From positions 1 through 5,848 of the forward strand of contig CALCFP010000227.1 of NCBI GenBank assembly GCA_937900725.1: DNA of 5,848 nt, read 5' to 3'. The translations under genes and the position numbers were made by a program. Position 1 is the stretch's first letter; each line of letters opens with the position of its first letter. The DNA is from an uncultured Bacteroidota bacterium. Lineage in GTDB: Bacteria > Bacteroidota > Bacteroidia > Bacteroidales > SZUA-534. This document shows positions 1-5,848 of the stretch, one piece after another. The notes below the pieces were generated by a model that was not told the origin of the DNA, did no database searches, and saw only the letters and a list, made by a program, of their open reading frames with translations.

Positions 1-108
1 TTTTATTTCTTAGAAATCTGATGATTGATTATTAGCTTAATATTTACTTAGTTATGAGTCAATCACTCTTAAATCATTTTCTTAATCTTAACATATTAAA
101 TATAAATC

Positions 109-1197
109 CTATGGATTGTGAATCATATTTGTTTCTCTTATGATATTATTATATTCTTCATTGCTAAAAAATAATTTGTAGAATTTCAGTCCTTTATGTT
201 CGTCAAAGCCTTTTTCTATGTAGTCGGGGTTTGAGTGGACGTAGATGTGGAAATTCTTGTCGAGTTTTATCACGCTCCTGAAATATTTCTTGCCTTTTTT
301 CAGTGCTTCGCCCGAAATCTCGAATTGGTCAACTGGCGACAGCGCCTTCTCCGCTTCAAATTTTTGCTTGTAGTCTTCAAAGCGTTCGCTGACAGCGTCG
401 TTGCCGATGACTTCGTTCTTGAACTGCTCGCTGTCGAAGAACGGGTTCGTGTTGAAGTATTGTTCGGCCCGTTTCATAAAAGTCACCTGGTCGGCTTTGT
501 CCACCTTGTTCTGTGTTGTCAGCACGTCCTGACTGAAGTTTTTGCAGATGTCGAACAGTTGGTTTGTCTGGTAATATTCGTTTTCGCGCGGCATTACGTT
601 AAGGAAACTGTCGCGCCAGTACATTGCCTCGTCGCCGCGGTTTGTGCTGTCGACAATGGCTACCTGATAGCCTGTTTCGCGGTCGATATCGAATATGAGG
701 CATCCTTTGTCGAGTTTCTTTATGTTGATGCCGTTCTCGTATTCAACGTCGTAATTGTCACCCTGTTGGCACACTTTAATATATGTGTCTTTGTTCTCTG
801 ACTTGAAAATGCCTATGGCGTCAACAAGTTGGTCGTCGATGCGGATGTTGCAGAAATACGTCATATAGAACTCGCCTGTCTTTATCTTCTGGTTGTTCGA
901 TTTCTCGTACAGGAGCCAGGCAAGGTTGGTCGATTGCTGATAGAATTGGGTTGGATCGTCAAATATTTGACTTGCAGCATTGTAAACCTCGTTCATTTGA
1001 AGGTCGGTATTGTGCACGAACCCATAAAAGTACTCGGTCTTGAAATGTGACAGAAAGTAGGTTTTCAGTATGTCTTCGGCTGTCTCATCGGTAATGTTTG
1101 TCGTGTTTTTTGAAAGACGCACGCCTTGTTCCTCTGGACGACTGCCAATGCTATGAACAACTATTTGATTAAGAATGACTTCGCTATAATCTATCAT
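109..1197 (-). CDS. 37-kDa nucleoid-associated protein (NdpA/YejK-like, NA37 family)
   Basis: The 362-residue product reads as a nucleoid-associated protein of the NA37 family (Pfam PF04245), whose E. coli member is YejK/NdpA, about 335 residues. Family members are cytoplasmic and associate with the nucleoid; their exact biochemical role is poorly defined. Assignment rests on overall resemblance: the aromatic-rich stretch with YFYGFVHN at about 57-63, a segment around 107-142 (GEFYMTYF through FKSENKDTYIKV), the acidic run at 163-171 (DKGCLIFDI), and the 289-320 segment VDQFEISGEALKKGKKYFRS through HIYVH. There is no signal peptide or membrane segment. The protein is acidic and lysine-rich, without a classical DNA-binding motif I can name. 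The ATG at 1197 is chosen because the family N-terminus starts there, an AGGA-like tract lies about 13 nt upstream, and a -7-like box lies about 30 nt upstream. The gene is divergent from dcp and appears monocistronic in this window. The family call is fairly secure; the function is inherited from the family. Confidence 0.85.
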   Translation of the reverse strand: MIDYSEVILNQIVVHSIGSRPEEQGVRLSKNTTNITDETAEDILKTYFLSHFKTEYFYGFVHNTDLQMNEVYNAASQIFDDPTQFYQQSTNLAWLLYEKSNNQKIKTGEFYMTYFCNIRIDDQLVDAIGIFKSENKDTYIKVCQQGDNYDVEYENGINIKKLDKGCLIFDIDRETGYQVAIVDSTNRGDEAMYWRDSFLNVMPRENEYYQTNQLFDICKNFSQDVLTTQNKVDKADQVTFMKRAEQYFNTNPFFDSEQFKNEVIGNDAVSERFEDYKQKFEAEKALSPVDQFEISGEALKKGKKYFRSVIKLDKNFHIYVHSNPDYIEKGFDEHKGLKFYKLFFSNEEYNNIIRETNMIHNP

Positions 1198-1225
1198 AGT
1201 AATATTCTTTTCCTGCTTAAAAATG

Positions 1226-1233
1226 CAAATGTA
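1226..1233 (-). promoter_or_regulatory. Putative Bacteroidota -7 box for the nucleoid-associated protein gene
   Basis: On the minus strand this reads TACATTTG, a full match to the Bacteroidota sigma-factor -7 consensus TAnnTTTG. It lies 28 nt before the ATG at 1197, giving a predicted 5' leader of roughly 20-25 nt. No convincing TTG or TTTG is found 19-23 nt upstream, so the -33 element is weak or absent. The identical octamer occurs in a complete promoter before the tRNA gene, which supports the assignment. I found no comparable match on the plus strand for the divergent dcp gene. Confidence 0.45.
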
Positions 1234-1412
1234 ATGTAAAAGTTGTCGGTTGGGTAATTCTATTCCTTAAAAACTAAATAAGTTTTTGAACGACTTATGT
1301 TATCTTTTTCTTGTTGCCGGATATTCGTGTGGGTCGCCGTCTCAAATGTTTCTTTCATACATACTACATTGCTAAAAAATGTATATTGCCGTTGTTTGAA
1401 AATCTTATCAAG

Positions 1413-3512
1413 ATGAATTGCAAAATTTTAATAATCAGTAGTATGTCAATGCTTTTAGGTGCTTGTGCGAGTGAGAATAACCCGTTTTTTGAAGAGTATT
1501 CGACGCCGTTTGGCGTGCCGCCTTTTGATAAAATAAAGACTGAGCATTATATGCCTGCCTTTGAAGAAGGCATCAGGCAGGAGTCGGCCGAGATTGAGGC
1601 CATAGCCGACAATCCCGAAAAACCAACGTTCCAGAACACCATTGAGGCAATGGCAAATACTGGCAAGTTGCTGAACCGTGTCTCGGGCGTGTTCTACAAC
1701 CTGCGTTCGGCCGATACAAACGACGACCTTGACACCATCGCGCAAAAGGTTTCGCCTATGATGTCTGCGCATTCCGATAATATAAAACTTAACAGCAAAC
1801 TTTTCCAGCGTGTAAAGACCGTTTACGAAATGCGCGATTCCATCGAGTTGAACGATGAACAGAAACGCCTGCTCGAGTATACATACAAGTCGTTTGTAAG
1901 AAACGGAGCCGAACTTGGCGAATCGCAAAAGGCCCGCCTTCGCGAGATAAACACGGAGTTGGGACTGCTCGACCTGAAGTTCAGCGCAAACGTGTTGGCC
2001 GAAACAAACTCCTATAAAAAATGGATTGACGACGAATCGCTACTTGCAGGCCTGCCACAAGGTGTAAAGGATGCCGCCGCCGAGGAGGCAAAAAGGGCAG
2101 GACAGCCTGGCAAGTGGCTTTTTACGCTTCATAAGCCCAGTTTCATCCCTGTGCTTCAGTATTGCGACAACCGCGAATTGCGCAAGGATTTGCTAATAGC
2201 ATATTCAATGCGTGGCAACAACAACAACGCCAACGACAACAAATCGGTAATCAACCAGACTATGCGCCTGCGTGTTGAGATGGCCAAATTGTTTGGATAC
2301 GAAAATCCTGCCGATATGATTCTTGAAACATCAATGGCCAAAAACTCGAAGGCCGTTATGGATTTCCTTCCAACCGTTTGGGAACCGTCGCTCAAGCAGG
2401 CTAAAAAAGAGGCTGCCGAACTGCAGCGACTTATGGATGCCGAGGGAAAAGGTGAGAAACTCGAGGCTTGGGACTGGTGGTATTATGCCGAAAAACTGCG
2501 CATGCAGAAATACAACATCGACGAGGAGGCGCTGAAGCCGTATTTCAAACTCGAGAATGTCCGTCAGGGCGCATTCGATTTGGCGTCAAGACTTTATGGC
2601 CTGAAATTCGAAAAACTTGAGGGCATGCCAGTCTACAATCCTGATGTGGAAGTGTTCAAGGTGAGCGATTCCGACGGTTCGCTGGTGGGCATCTTCTATG
2701 GCGATTATTTCCCGCGTGCAGGCAAGGGTGCTGGCGCTTGGATGAACAACATTAGGGAGCAGTATGTGGAGAACGGCGTCGATGTGCGTCCTATTATTAT
2801 TAATGTCTGCAACTTTACGAAGCCTACAGCCGATAAGCCTTCGTTGCTGACTATGGACGAGGTTGAGACACTATTCCACGAGTTCGGACACGCTCTGCAC
2901 GGATTCCTTTCGAGATGCACATACAGCAGACTTTCAGGAACAAACGTGCCACGCGATTTTGTCGAGATGCCGTCGCAGTTGATGGAAAACTGGTGCTATG
3001 AGCCCGAAGTGATGCGTACTTATGCAAAACACTATATTACTGGCGAGGTTATTCCCGATTCGCTTATCGAGAGCCTTCAGCGTGCAAGCACCTTCAATCA
3101 AGGCTTTGTAATGACTGAACTTCTGTCGGCGACAATTCTTGATATGGACTACCATTTGCTGACAAATGCAGATACCATTGATGTAGAGGCGTTTGAAAAA
3201 GCCTCAATGGAACGTATGGGAATGATTCCGGAGATAATTGTCCGCTACCGCAGCACCAATTTCAGTCACATATTCACTACAGGGTATGAGGCTGGATATT
3301 ACAGCTACACTTGGGCCGCTGTTCTCGATGCCGACGTGTTTGCCGCATTCAAGGAGACTGGCGACGTGTTCAATAAGGAAGTCGCCACTAGCCTTCGCAA
3401 GAACATTCTTGAACGAGGCTATACCGATGACCCGATGACTCTTTATGTCAATTTCCGCGGACATCAGCCAGACCCTGCCAACCTGTTGCGCAAAAAGGGG
3501 TTTATTGAATAG
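1413..3512 (+). CDS. dcp: Peptidyl-dipeptidase Dcp, M3 family zinc metallopeptidase, predicted lipoprotein
   Basis: The 699-residue product belongs to peptidase family M3 (Pfam PF01432). Dcp enzymes remove C-terminal dipeptides from oligopeptides. The zinc site is visible: HEFGH at residues 489-493, with a third ligand E518 in FVEMPSQ, 25 residues after the second His as in E. coli Dcp. Downstream, HIF..GYEAGYYSYTW holds H619, Y625 and Y632, spaced like E. coli Dcp substrate-binding H601, Y607 and Y614. The N-terminal FGVPPFDKIKTEHYMPAF segment is typical of Dcp, and total length is close to E. coli Dcp (681). The start at 1413 gives a lipoprotein signal: MNCK, hydrophobic ILIISSMSMLLGA, lipobox LGAC with Cys18. 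An in-frame TTG at 1311 would add 34 residues before the signal and hide it, so it was rejected. Only one acidic residue follows the Cys (CASENN), so a surface-export signal is not clear; inference is an envelope-anchored peptidase used for peptide degradation. No good Shine-Dalgarno or promoter was seen. Dcp versus the related OpdA-type oligopeptidase is inferred from motif resemblance. Confidence 0.93.
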   Translation: MNCKILIISSMSMLLGACASENNPFFEEYSTPFGVPPFDKIKTEHYMPAFEEGIRQESAEIEAIADNPEKPTFQNTIEAMANTGKLLNRVSGVFYNLRSADTNDDLDTIAQKVSPMMSAHSDNIKLNSKLFQRVKTVYEMRDSIELNDEQKRLLEYTYKSFVRNGAELGESQKARLREINTELGLLDLKFSANVLAETNSYKKWIDDESLLAGLPQGVKDAAAEEAKRAGQPGKWLFTLHKPSFIPVLQYCDNRELRKDLLIAYSMRGNNNNANDNKSVINQTMRLRVEMAKLFGYENPADMILETSMAKNSKAVMDFLPTVWEPSLKQAKKEAAELQRLMDAEGKGEKLEAWDWWYYAEKLRMQKYNIDEEALKPYFKLENVRQGAFDLASRLYGLKFEKLEGMPVYNPDVEVFKVSDSDGSLVGIFYGDYFPRAGKGAGAWMNNIREQYVENGVDVRPIIINVCNFTKPTADKPSLLTMDEVETLFHEFGHALHGFLSRCTYSRLSGTNVPRDFVEMPSQLMENWCYEPEVMRTYAKHYITGEVIPDSLIESLQRASTFNQGFVMTELLSATILDMDYHLLTNADTIDVEAFEKASMERMGMIPEIIVRYRSTNFSHIFTTGYEAGYYSYTWAAVLDADVFAAFKETGDVFNKEVATSLRKNILERGYTDDPMTLYVNFRGHQPDPANLLRKKGFIE

Positions 3513-3532
3513 ATTAGTACCGCACGGCATAC

Positions 3533-3568
3533 AAAAAAGGCTTCAGCCGTCAGGTTGAAGCCTTTTTT
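3533..3568. terminator. Bidirectional intrinsic terminator between dcp and the nucleotidyltransferase gene
   Basis: Perfect 13-bp inverted repeat: AAAAAAGGCTTCA at 3533-3545 and TGAAGCCTTTTTT at 3556-3568, with a 10-nt loop (GCCGTCAGGT). The GC-bearing core (GGCTTCA/TGAAGCC) is flanked by six A on one side and six T on the other, so on either strand the hairpin is followed by a U-tract. It starts 21 nt after the dcp stop and ends 22 nt before the stop of the convergent nucleotidyltransferase, so it is nearly equidistant and well placed to end both transcripts. Confidence 0.9.
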
Positions 3569-3589
3569 GCATATTGTGAGAAACTGTTA

Positions 3590-4489
3590 TTACCACAATT
3601 TTTCAGGATATACGCCTTGTTTTACCAATTCGGCGATTTTTGCCATTGTCGATGGCTTGTCTTCCTTGTAGGTTACGCCGAACCAGGTTGAGTTGGCAGG
3701 CAGCACTTTTGTCTTTACCTTGCCTTCCTTCATAAGGTCGTCAACCACAAACGGAATGTAGAATTCCGATTTAGGATTTGATGCGTTTGCCTTCAGGAAT
3801 GCGGTGAACTTCTCTTCAAGATGCTTGAACAGGTTGGGAGCGAAGCCCCAGAAGTTCATTGACACAGGGACATTCTCGTCAAGTTCGGTTTCTGCGCCAT
3901 TCTCGGTGAAGACTATTTTGCCATTGGCCTTGCGCTCTATGCTTGTGCGTTCCTTTATGTCGGTCAGGAATCCGTCGGCGTCGGCCGAGCAGATGCCGCG
4001 TGCTACTGTTCCGAACTCAGACAATGTCTTGTTCAGTTGGTATCCGTTCATTGCGTAAACCGATTCCGAAACACCGCTTGTAAGAAAATCCGCCATCACT
4101 TTGAAGGCGTTGGCACCGTAAAAGTCGTCGGCGTTGATGACGGCAAAAGGCTCTTTTATCACGTCTTTTGCCATAAGAATGGCGTGGCCGGTTCCCCAAG
4201 GCTTTGTGCGGTCGGCTGGAATCTCGAATCCTGCAGGGATGTTGTCAAGGTCTTGATATACCAGTTCAACGTCAATCTTGCCTTCGAGTTTGCTTATGAA
4301 CATGTCGCGGAATTCGTTCTCGAAACTGCGGCGAATTACAAACACGACCTTGCCGAATCCTGCTCTGGCTGCGTCAAATACGGAGTAGTCCATAATTGTC
4401 TCGCCCGATGTTCCAAGGTGGTCGAGTTGCTTCAGACCGCCATAGCGGCTGCCCATGCCAGCAGCCAATACCAAAAGTGTAGGTTTCAT
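3590..4489 (-). CDS. Nucleotidyltransferase family protein (sugar-phosphate NTP-transferase type)
   Basis: The 299-residue product has the GT-A-like fold signature of NTP transferases (Pfam PF00483 type), which join an NTP to a sugar phosphate or similar phosphate and release pyrophosphate. Visible motifs: N-terminal glycine-rich loop LAAGMGSRYGGLKQL at residues 8-22 with R15 and K20 in the usual nucleotide-binding positions; KPWGTGHA at 96-103, the nucleotide/sugar contact region; and INADDFYG at 118-125, whose Asp residues fit metal binding. It has no signal peptide and should be cytosolic. The ATG at 4489 puts the LAAG loop 7 residues in, as normal for the family. An upstream in-frame ATG at 4537 would add 16 residues that run across the predicted promoter, so it was rejected. 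No sugar kinase, glycosyltransferase or epimerase sits beside it here, so the substrate is undetermined; sugar-1-phosphate is the family default. It ends at the shared terminator with dcp and carries its own promoter. Confidence 0.85.
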   Translation of the reverse strand: MKPTLLVLAAGMGSRYGGLKQLDHLGTSGETIMDYSVFDAARAGFGKVVFVIRRSFENEFRDMFISKLEGKIDVELVYQDLDNIPAGFEIPADRTKPWGTGHAILMAKDVIKEPFAVINADDFYGANAFKVMADFLTSGVSESVYAMNGYQLNKTLSEFGTVARGICSADADGFLTDIKERTSIERKANGKIVFTENGAETELDENVPVSMNFWGFAPNLFKHLEEKFTAFLKANASNPKSEFYIPFVVDDLMKEGKVKTKVLPANSTWFGVTYKEDKPSTMAKIAELVKQGVYPEKLW

Positions 4490-4522
4490 ATTACAATTTT
4501 TTACTTGATTCGAATTTTTGGG

Positions 4523-4554
4523 CAAAGTAACAAACATAAGTCGATTGCTACAAA
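4523..4554 (-). promoter_or_regulatory. Putative promoter of the nucleotidyltransferase gene
   Basis: On the minus strand a -33 TTTG (4551-4554) is separated by 20 nt from TTACTTTG (4523-4530), a 7-of-8 match to the -7 consensus TAnnTTTG. The predicted start of transcription lies near 4516, leaving a leader of about 25-30 nt before the ATG at 4489. A second octamer, TATGTTTG (4531-4538), matches the -7 consensus fully but lacks a -33 partner at the usual distance, so the first pair is preferred. The leader has no clear Shine-Dalgarno sequence. Confidence 0.6.
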
Positions 4555-4560
4555 CGGAAA

Positions 4561-4592
4561 ATAAAAAAGCCCTGCATTTTGTTGCAAGGCTT
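4561..4592 (-). terminator. Intrinsic terminator of the tRNA-Val gene
   Basis: On the minus strand AAGCCTTGCA (4583-4592) pairs with TGCAGGGCTT (4567-4576) over 10 bp with one G-U wobble and a 6-nt loop (ACAAAA). It is followed by a run of T broken by one A. It begins 7 nt after the tRNA 3' end, as expected for a monocistronic tRNA transcript. The -33 element of the next gene starts only a few bases beyond it. Confidence 0.85.
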
Positions 4593-4598
4593 CGGAAG

Positions 4599-4673
4599 TG
4601 GGCGCTGAGGGATTCGAACCCCCGACCCTCTGCTTGTAAGGCAGATGCTCTGAACCAGCTGAGCTAAGCGCCC
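4599..4673 (-). tRNA. tRNA-Val (anticodon TAC)
   Basis: A 75-nt cloverleaf can be folded by eye on the minus strand. Acceptor arm: GGGCGCT pairs with AGCGCCC over 7 bp, with discriminator A at 4599. D arm: GCTC and GAGC around AGCTGGTTCA. Anticodon arm: TCTGC and GCAGA around the loop CTTACAA, which places TAC in the anticodon and reads valine codon GTA (and probably other GTN codons). T arm: GGGGG and CCCTC around TTCGAAT, with one G-U pair. CCA is not encoded, since the bases after the discriminator are CTT, so the CCA end must be added by tRNA nucleotidyltransferase. It has its own promoter and terminator and no neighbouring tRNA in the window. No repeat of its 3' end was seen nearby, so there is no sign of an integrated element. 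Confidence 0.97.
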
Positions 4674-4714
4674 GATTTGTTTAGAACTTGTTGCTTTGTT
4701 TCTCAAAAGCGATG

Positions 4715-4744
4715 CAAATGTACGGCAATTTTTGATTCGTGCAA
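4715..4744 (-). promoter_or_regulatory. Promoter of tRNA-Val, Bacteroidota type
   Basis: On the minus strand TTG (4742-4744) is followed after exactly 19 nt by TACATTTG (4715-4722). This matches the known Bacteroidota housekeeping promoter layout, a -33 TTG and a -7 TAnnTTTG. Transcription would start near 4709, giving a precursor leader of about 35 nt before the mature tRNA 5' end at 4673, to be removed by RNase P. This is the clearest promoter in the window. Confidence 0.8.
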
Positions 4745-4934
4745 GTGTATGAATGAAAAAAAATATCGAAATTTTCGAGTTTGAAAATAATACACAGATT
4801 GACAGGTATATGCACTTGAAAATATTTTGGCATCACGCATTATTATTAATTGGAAGATGGTGCGAAATGGCAAAATCGAACCGTAATAGTGGCAAACTAC
4901 ATAGATTTGTCTCGAAACTTTCACCATAAATCAT

Positions 4935-4942
4935 TACATTTG
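4935..4942 (+). promoter_or_regulatory. Putative -7 box for the DUF1846 gene
   Basis: TACATTTG is a full match to TAnnTTTG and is the same octamer as in the tRNA promoter. Transcription would start near 4949, leaving about a 35-nt leader before the ATG at 4984. The nearest upstream TTTG (4906-4909) is 25 nt away, longer than the usual 19-23, so the -33 partner is doubtful. That TTTG also belongs to another consensus octamer, TAGATTTG (4902-4909), which could be an alternative -7 box. The leader has no clear Shine-Dalgarno sequence. Confidence 0.45.
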
Positions 4943-4983
4943 TGTCCGATTTTTTAGTTCGCAACTATTTTAACATTGTCACT

Positions 4984-5848
4984 ATGGATTCAAAAATCGG
5001 GTTCGATAACAACAAGTATATCAGTCTTCAATCGGCTCACATTGCCGAGCGTATCGAGAAGTTCGGTAACAAACTATATCTTGAAATAGGAGGAAAATTG
5101 TTTGGCGATTATCACGCTTCACGCGTGTTGCCAGGTTTCCAGCCCGATTCCAAATTGCAGATGTTGCTTGAGTTGAAAGACAAGATTGAGGTGATTGTGG
5201 CAATCAATGCCGAAGATATCGAGTCGAACAAGATTCGCGCAGACTACGGCATAACATACGATGAGGATGTGCTTCGTCTAATCGACGTGTTCCGCGGTGT
5301 AGGCCTATATGTCGGTAGCGTGTGCCTGACAAAATTCAACGATCAGCCTTTAGCCGTACGTTTCGAGAAAAAACTGAAAAGCCTTGGTATCGCAGCCTAT
5401 CGCCATTATCGCATCGATGGTTACCCGAACAATGTGGAGTTTATCGTTTCCGACAATGGGTACGGCAAGAACCAGTACATTGAGACAACACGTCCGTTGG
5501 TTGTGGTTACTGCTCCGGGGCCAGGTAGTGGCAAATTGGCAGTGTGTCTGTCGCAATTGTATCACGAGCACAAGCGTGGCATTGACGCAGGTTACGCAAA
5601 GTTCGAGACATTCCCTATTTGGAATATTCCTTTGAAGCACCCAATCAATTTGGTTTACGAGGCTGCCACTGCCGATTTGAACGACGTCAACATAATCGAC
5701 TCTTTTCATTTGGCAGCGTATGGCGTATCGGCTGTGAACTATAACCGTGACGTTGAGGCGTTCTCTGTGCTGAATGCCACATTCGAGATGATATATGGCA
5801 GCAGTCCATACAAGAGCCCAACCGATATGGATGTGAATATGATTGGCA
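4984..5848 (+). CDS. DUF1846 / UPF0371 family protein, 3' end outside the window
   Basis: An open frame starts at the ATG at 4984 and continues without a stop to the window edge, giving 288 complete codons. It is recognised as the DUF1846 family (Pfam PF08903, UPF0371), usually about 500 residues, so roughly the first 58 percent is present. Supporting features: the N-terminal KIGFDNNKYISLQSAHIAERIEKFG followed by KLYLEIGGKLFGDYHASRVLPGF at about 29-52; a mid segment with NAEDIESNKIRADYGITYDEDVLRL; and APGPGSGK at 177-184 followed by LAVCLSQLYHEH, resembling a P-loop. The motif suggests phosphate or nucleotide binding, but no biochemical activity is firmly established for the family that I can cite. 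No signal peptide or membrane segment is seen, so it is probably cytosolic. Codon use resembles its neighbours. The start is set by the conserved N-terminus and by a -7-like box about 42 nt upstream. The next gene is out of view, so operon context cannot be judged. Confidence 0.88.
   Translation, partial: MDSKIGFDNNKYISLQSAHIAERIEKFGNKLYLEIGGKLFGDYHASRVLPGFQPDSKLQMLLELKDKIEVIVAINAEDIESNKIRADYGITYDEDVLRLIDVFRGVGLYVGSVCLTKFNDQPLAVRFEKKLKSLGIAAYRHYRIDGYPNNVEFIVSDNGYGKNQYIETTRPLVVVTAPGPGSGKLAVCLSQLYHEHKRGIDAGYAKFETFPIWNIPLKHPINLVYEAATADLNDVNIIDSFHLAAYGVSAVNYNRDVEAFSVLNATFEMIYGSSPYKSPTDMDVNMIG

Larger units (their letters stand above)
4674..4983. other. 310-bp AT-rich spacer between tRNA-Val and the DUF1846 gene
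   Basis: This spacer holds the tRNA promoter at its left end (minus strand, 4715-4744) and the probable DUF1846 promoter at its right end (plus strand, near 4902-4942). Between about 4745 and 4900 I see no gene, strong hairpin or RNA element. A 9-mer TTGAAAATA occurs twice (4781-4789 and 4816-4824), and a near-palindromic stretch of A, T and CG lies near 4766-4778; both are compatible with AT-rich chance. A 74-codon minus-strand open frame across 4703-4927 would overlap the tRNA promoter and has no recognisable protein features. Confidence 0.6.

Noticed and set aside
5..68. Short inverted repeats in the AT-rich stretch after the nucleoid-associated protein gene (ATTTCT/AGAAAT at 5-17, TGATTGA/TCAATCA at 22-65, GAGT/ACTC at 56-68)
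   Set aside because: The stems are short and AT-rich or have loops too small or too long, with no U-tract in the right place, so no terminator is called.
235..801. Plus-strand open frame of 188 codons
   Set aside because: It lies wholly antisense to the recognised nucleoid-associated protein gene and its translation shows no family features.
1279..1308. Possible dcp -7 boxes TAAGTTTT and TATCTTTT on the plus strand
   Set aside because: Each misses the final G of the consensus and neither has a TTG at a suitable distance upstream.
1311..1412. Upstream TTG start extending dcp by 34 residues
   Set aside because: The extension would bury a clean lipoprotein signal peptide that begins at the ATG at 1413.
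1455..1928. Minus-strand open frame of 157 codons
   Set aside because: It is antisense to the dcp coding sequence, whose protein is clearly recognised on the plus strand.
2217..2245. AAC-rich low-complexity stretch inside dcp encoding an Asn-rich run
   Set aside because: It fits a surface loop segment typical of Bacteroidota M3 peptidases, is in frame, and is too short and irregular to be a repeat feature.
4490..4537. Upstream ATG extending the nucleotidyltransferase by 16 residues
   Set aside because: The extension crosses the predicted -7 element, and the family glycine-rich loop already sits at the normal distance from the ATG at 4489.
4037..4564. Plus-strand open frame of 175 codons
   Set aside because: It is antisense to the nucleotidyltransferase gene and runs over its promoter; no recognisable product.
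4599..4673. tRNA gene as a possible integration site for a mobile element
   Set aside because: No duplicated tRNA 3' end, integrase or phage-like gene is visible in the window.

Overview
The window looks like ordinary chromosome from a member of the Bacteroidota, probably Bacteroidales. The evidence is a Bacteroidota-type promoter (TTG, 19 nt, TACATTTG) upstream of a tRNA gene, weak or absent Shine-Dalgarno sequences, moderate GC in genes with AT-rich spacers, and protein types common in that phylum. The genus cannot be fixed from sequence reading alone.

Layout, left to right. Bases 1-108 are AT-rich spacer. Bases 109-1197 (minus) encode a 37-kDa nucleoid-associated (NdpA/YejK-like) protein. 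A 215-bp divergent spacer separates it from a plus-strand M3-family peptidyl-dipeptidase (Dcp) with a lipoprotein signal peptide, best started at 1413 and ending at 3512. Dcp converges on a minus-strand nucleotidyltransferase (3590-4489). A symmetric hairpin with a 13-bp stem, A-rich on one side and T-rich on the other, lies between their stops and can terminate both. Upstream of the nucleotidyltransferase and on the same strand sit its promoter, then the terminator, body and promoter of a tRNA-Val(TAC) gene. A 310-bp spacer follows. From 4984 a plus-strand DUF1846 (UPF0371) gene runs off the right edge of the window; 288 complete codons are visible.

The genes are mostly separate transcription units (divergent, convergent, or with their own promoter and terminator), so this is not an operon and no shared pathway is evident. 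The themes are housekeeping: chromosome-associated protein, peptide degradation, nucleotide-sugar type synthesis, translation, and a conserved protein of unknown role. I see no insertion sequence, phage, CRISPR array, toxin-antitoxin or recognisable defence system. The least understood gene is the partial DUF1846 one, and the most informative non-coding features are the promoters and terminators.
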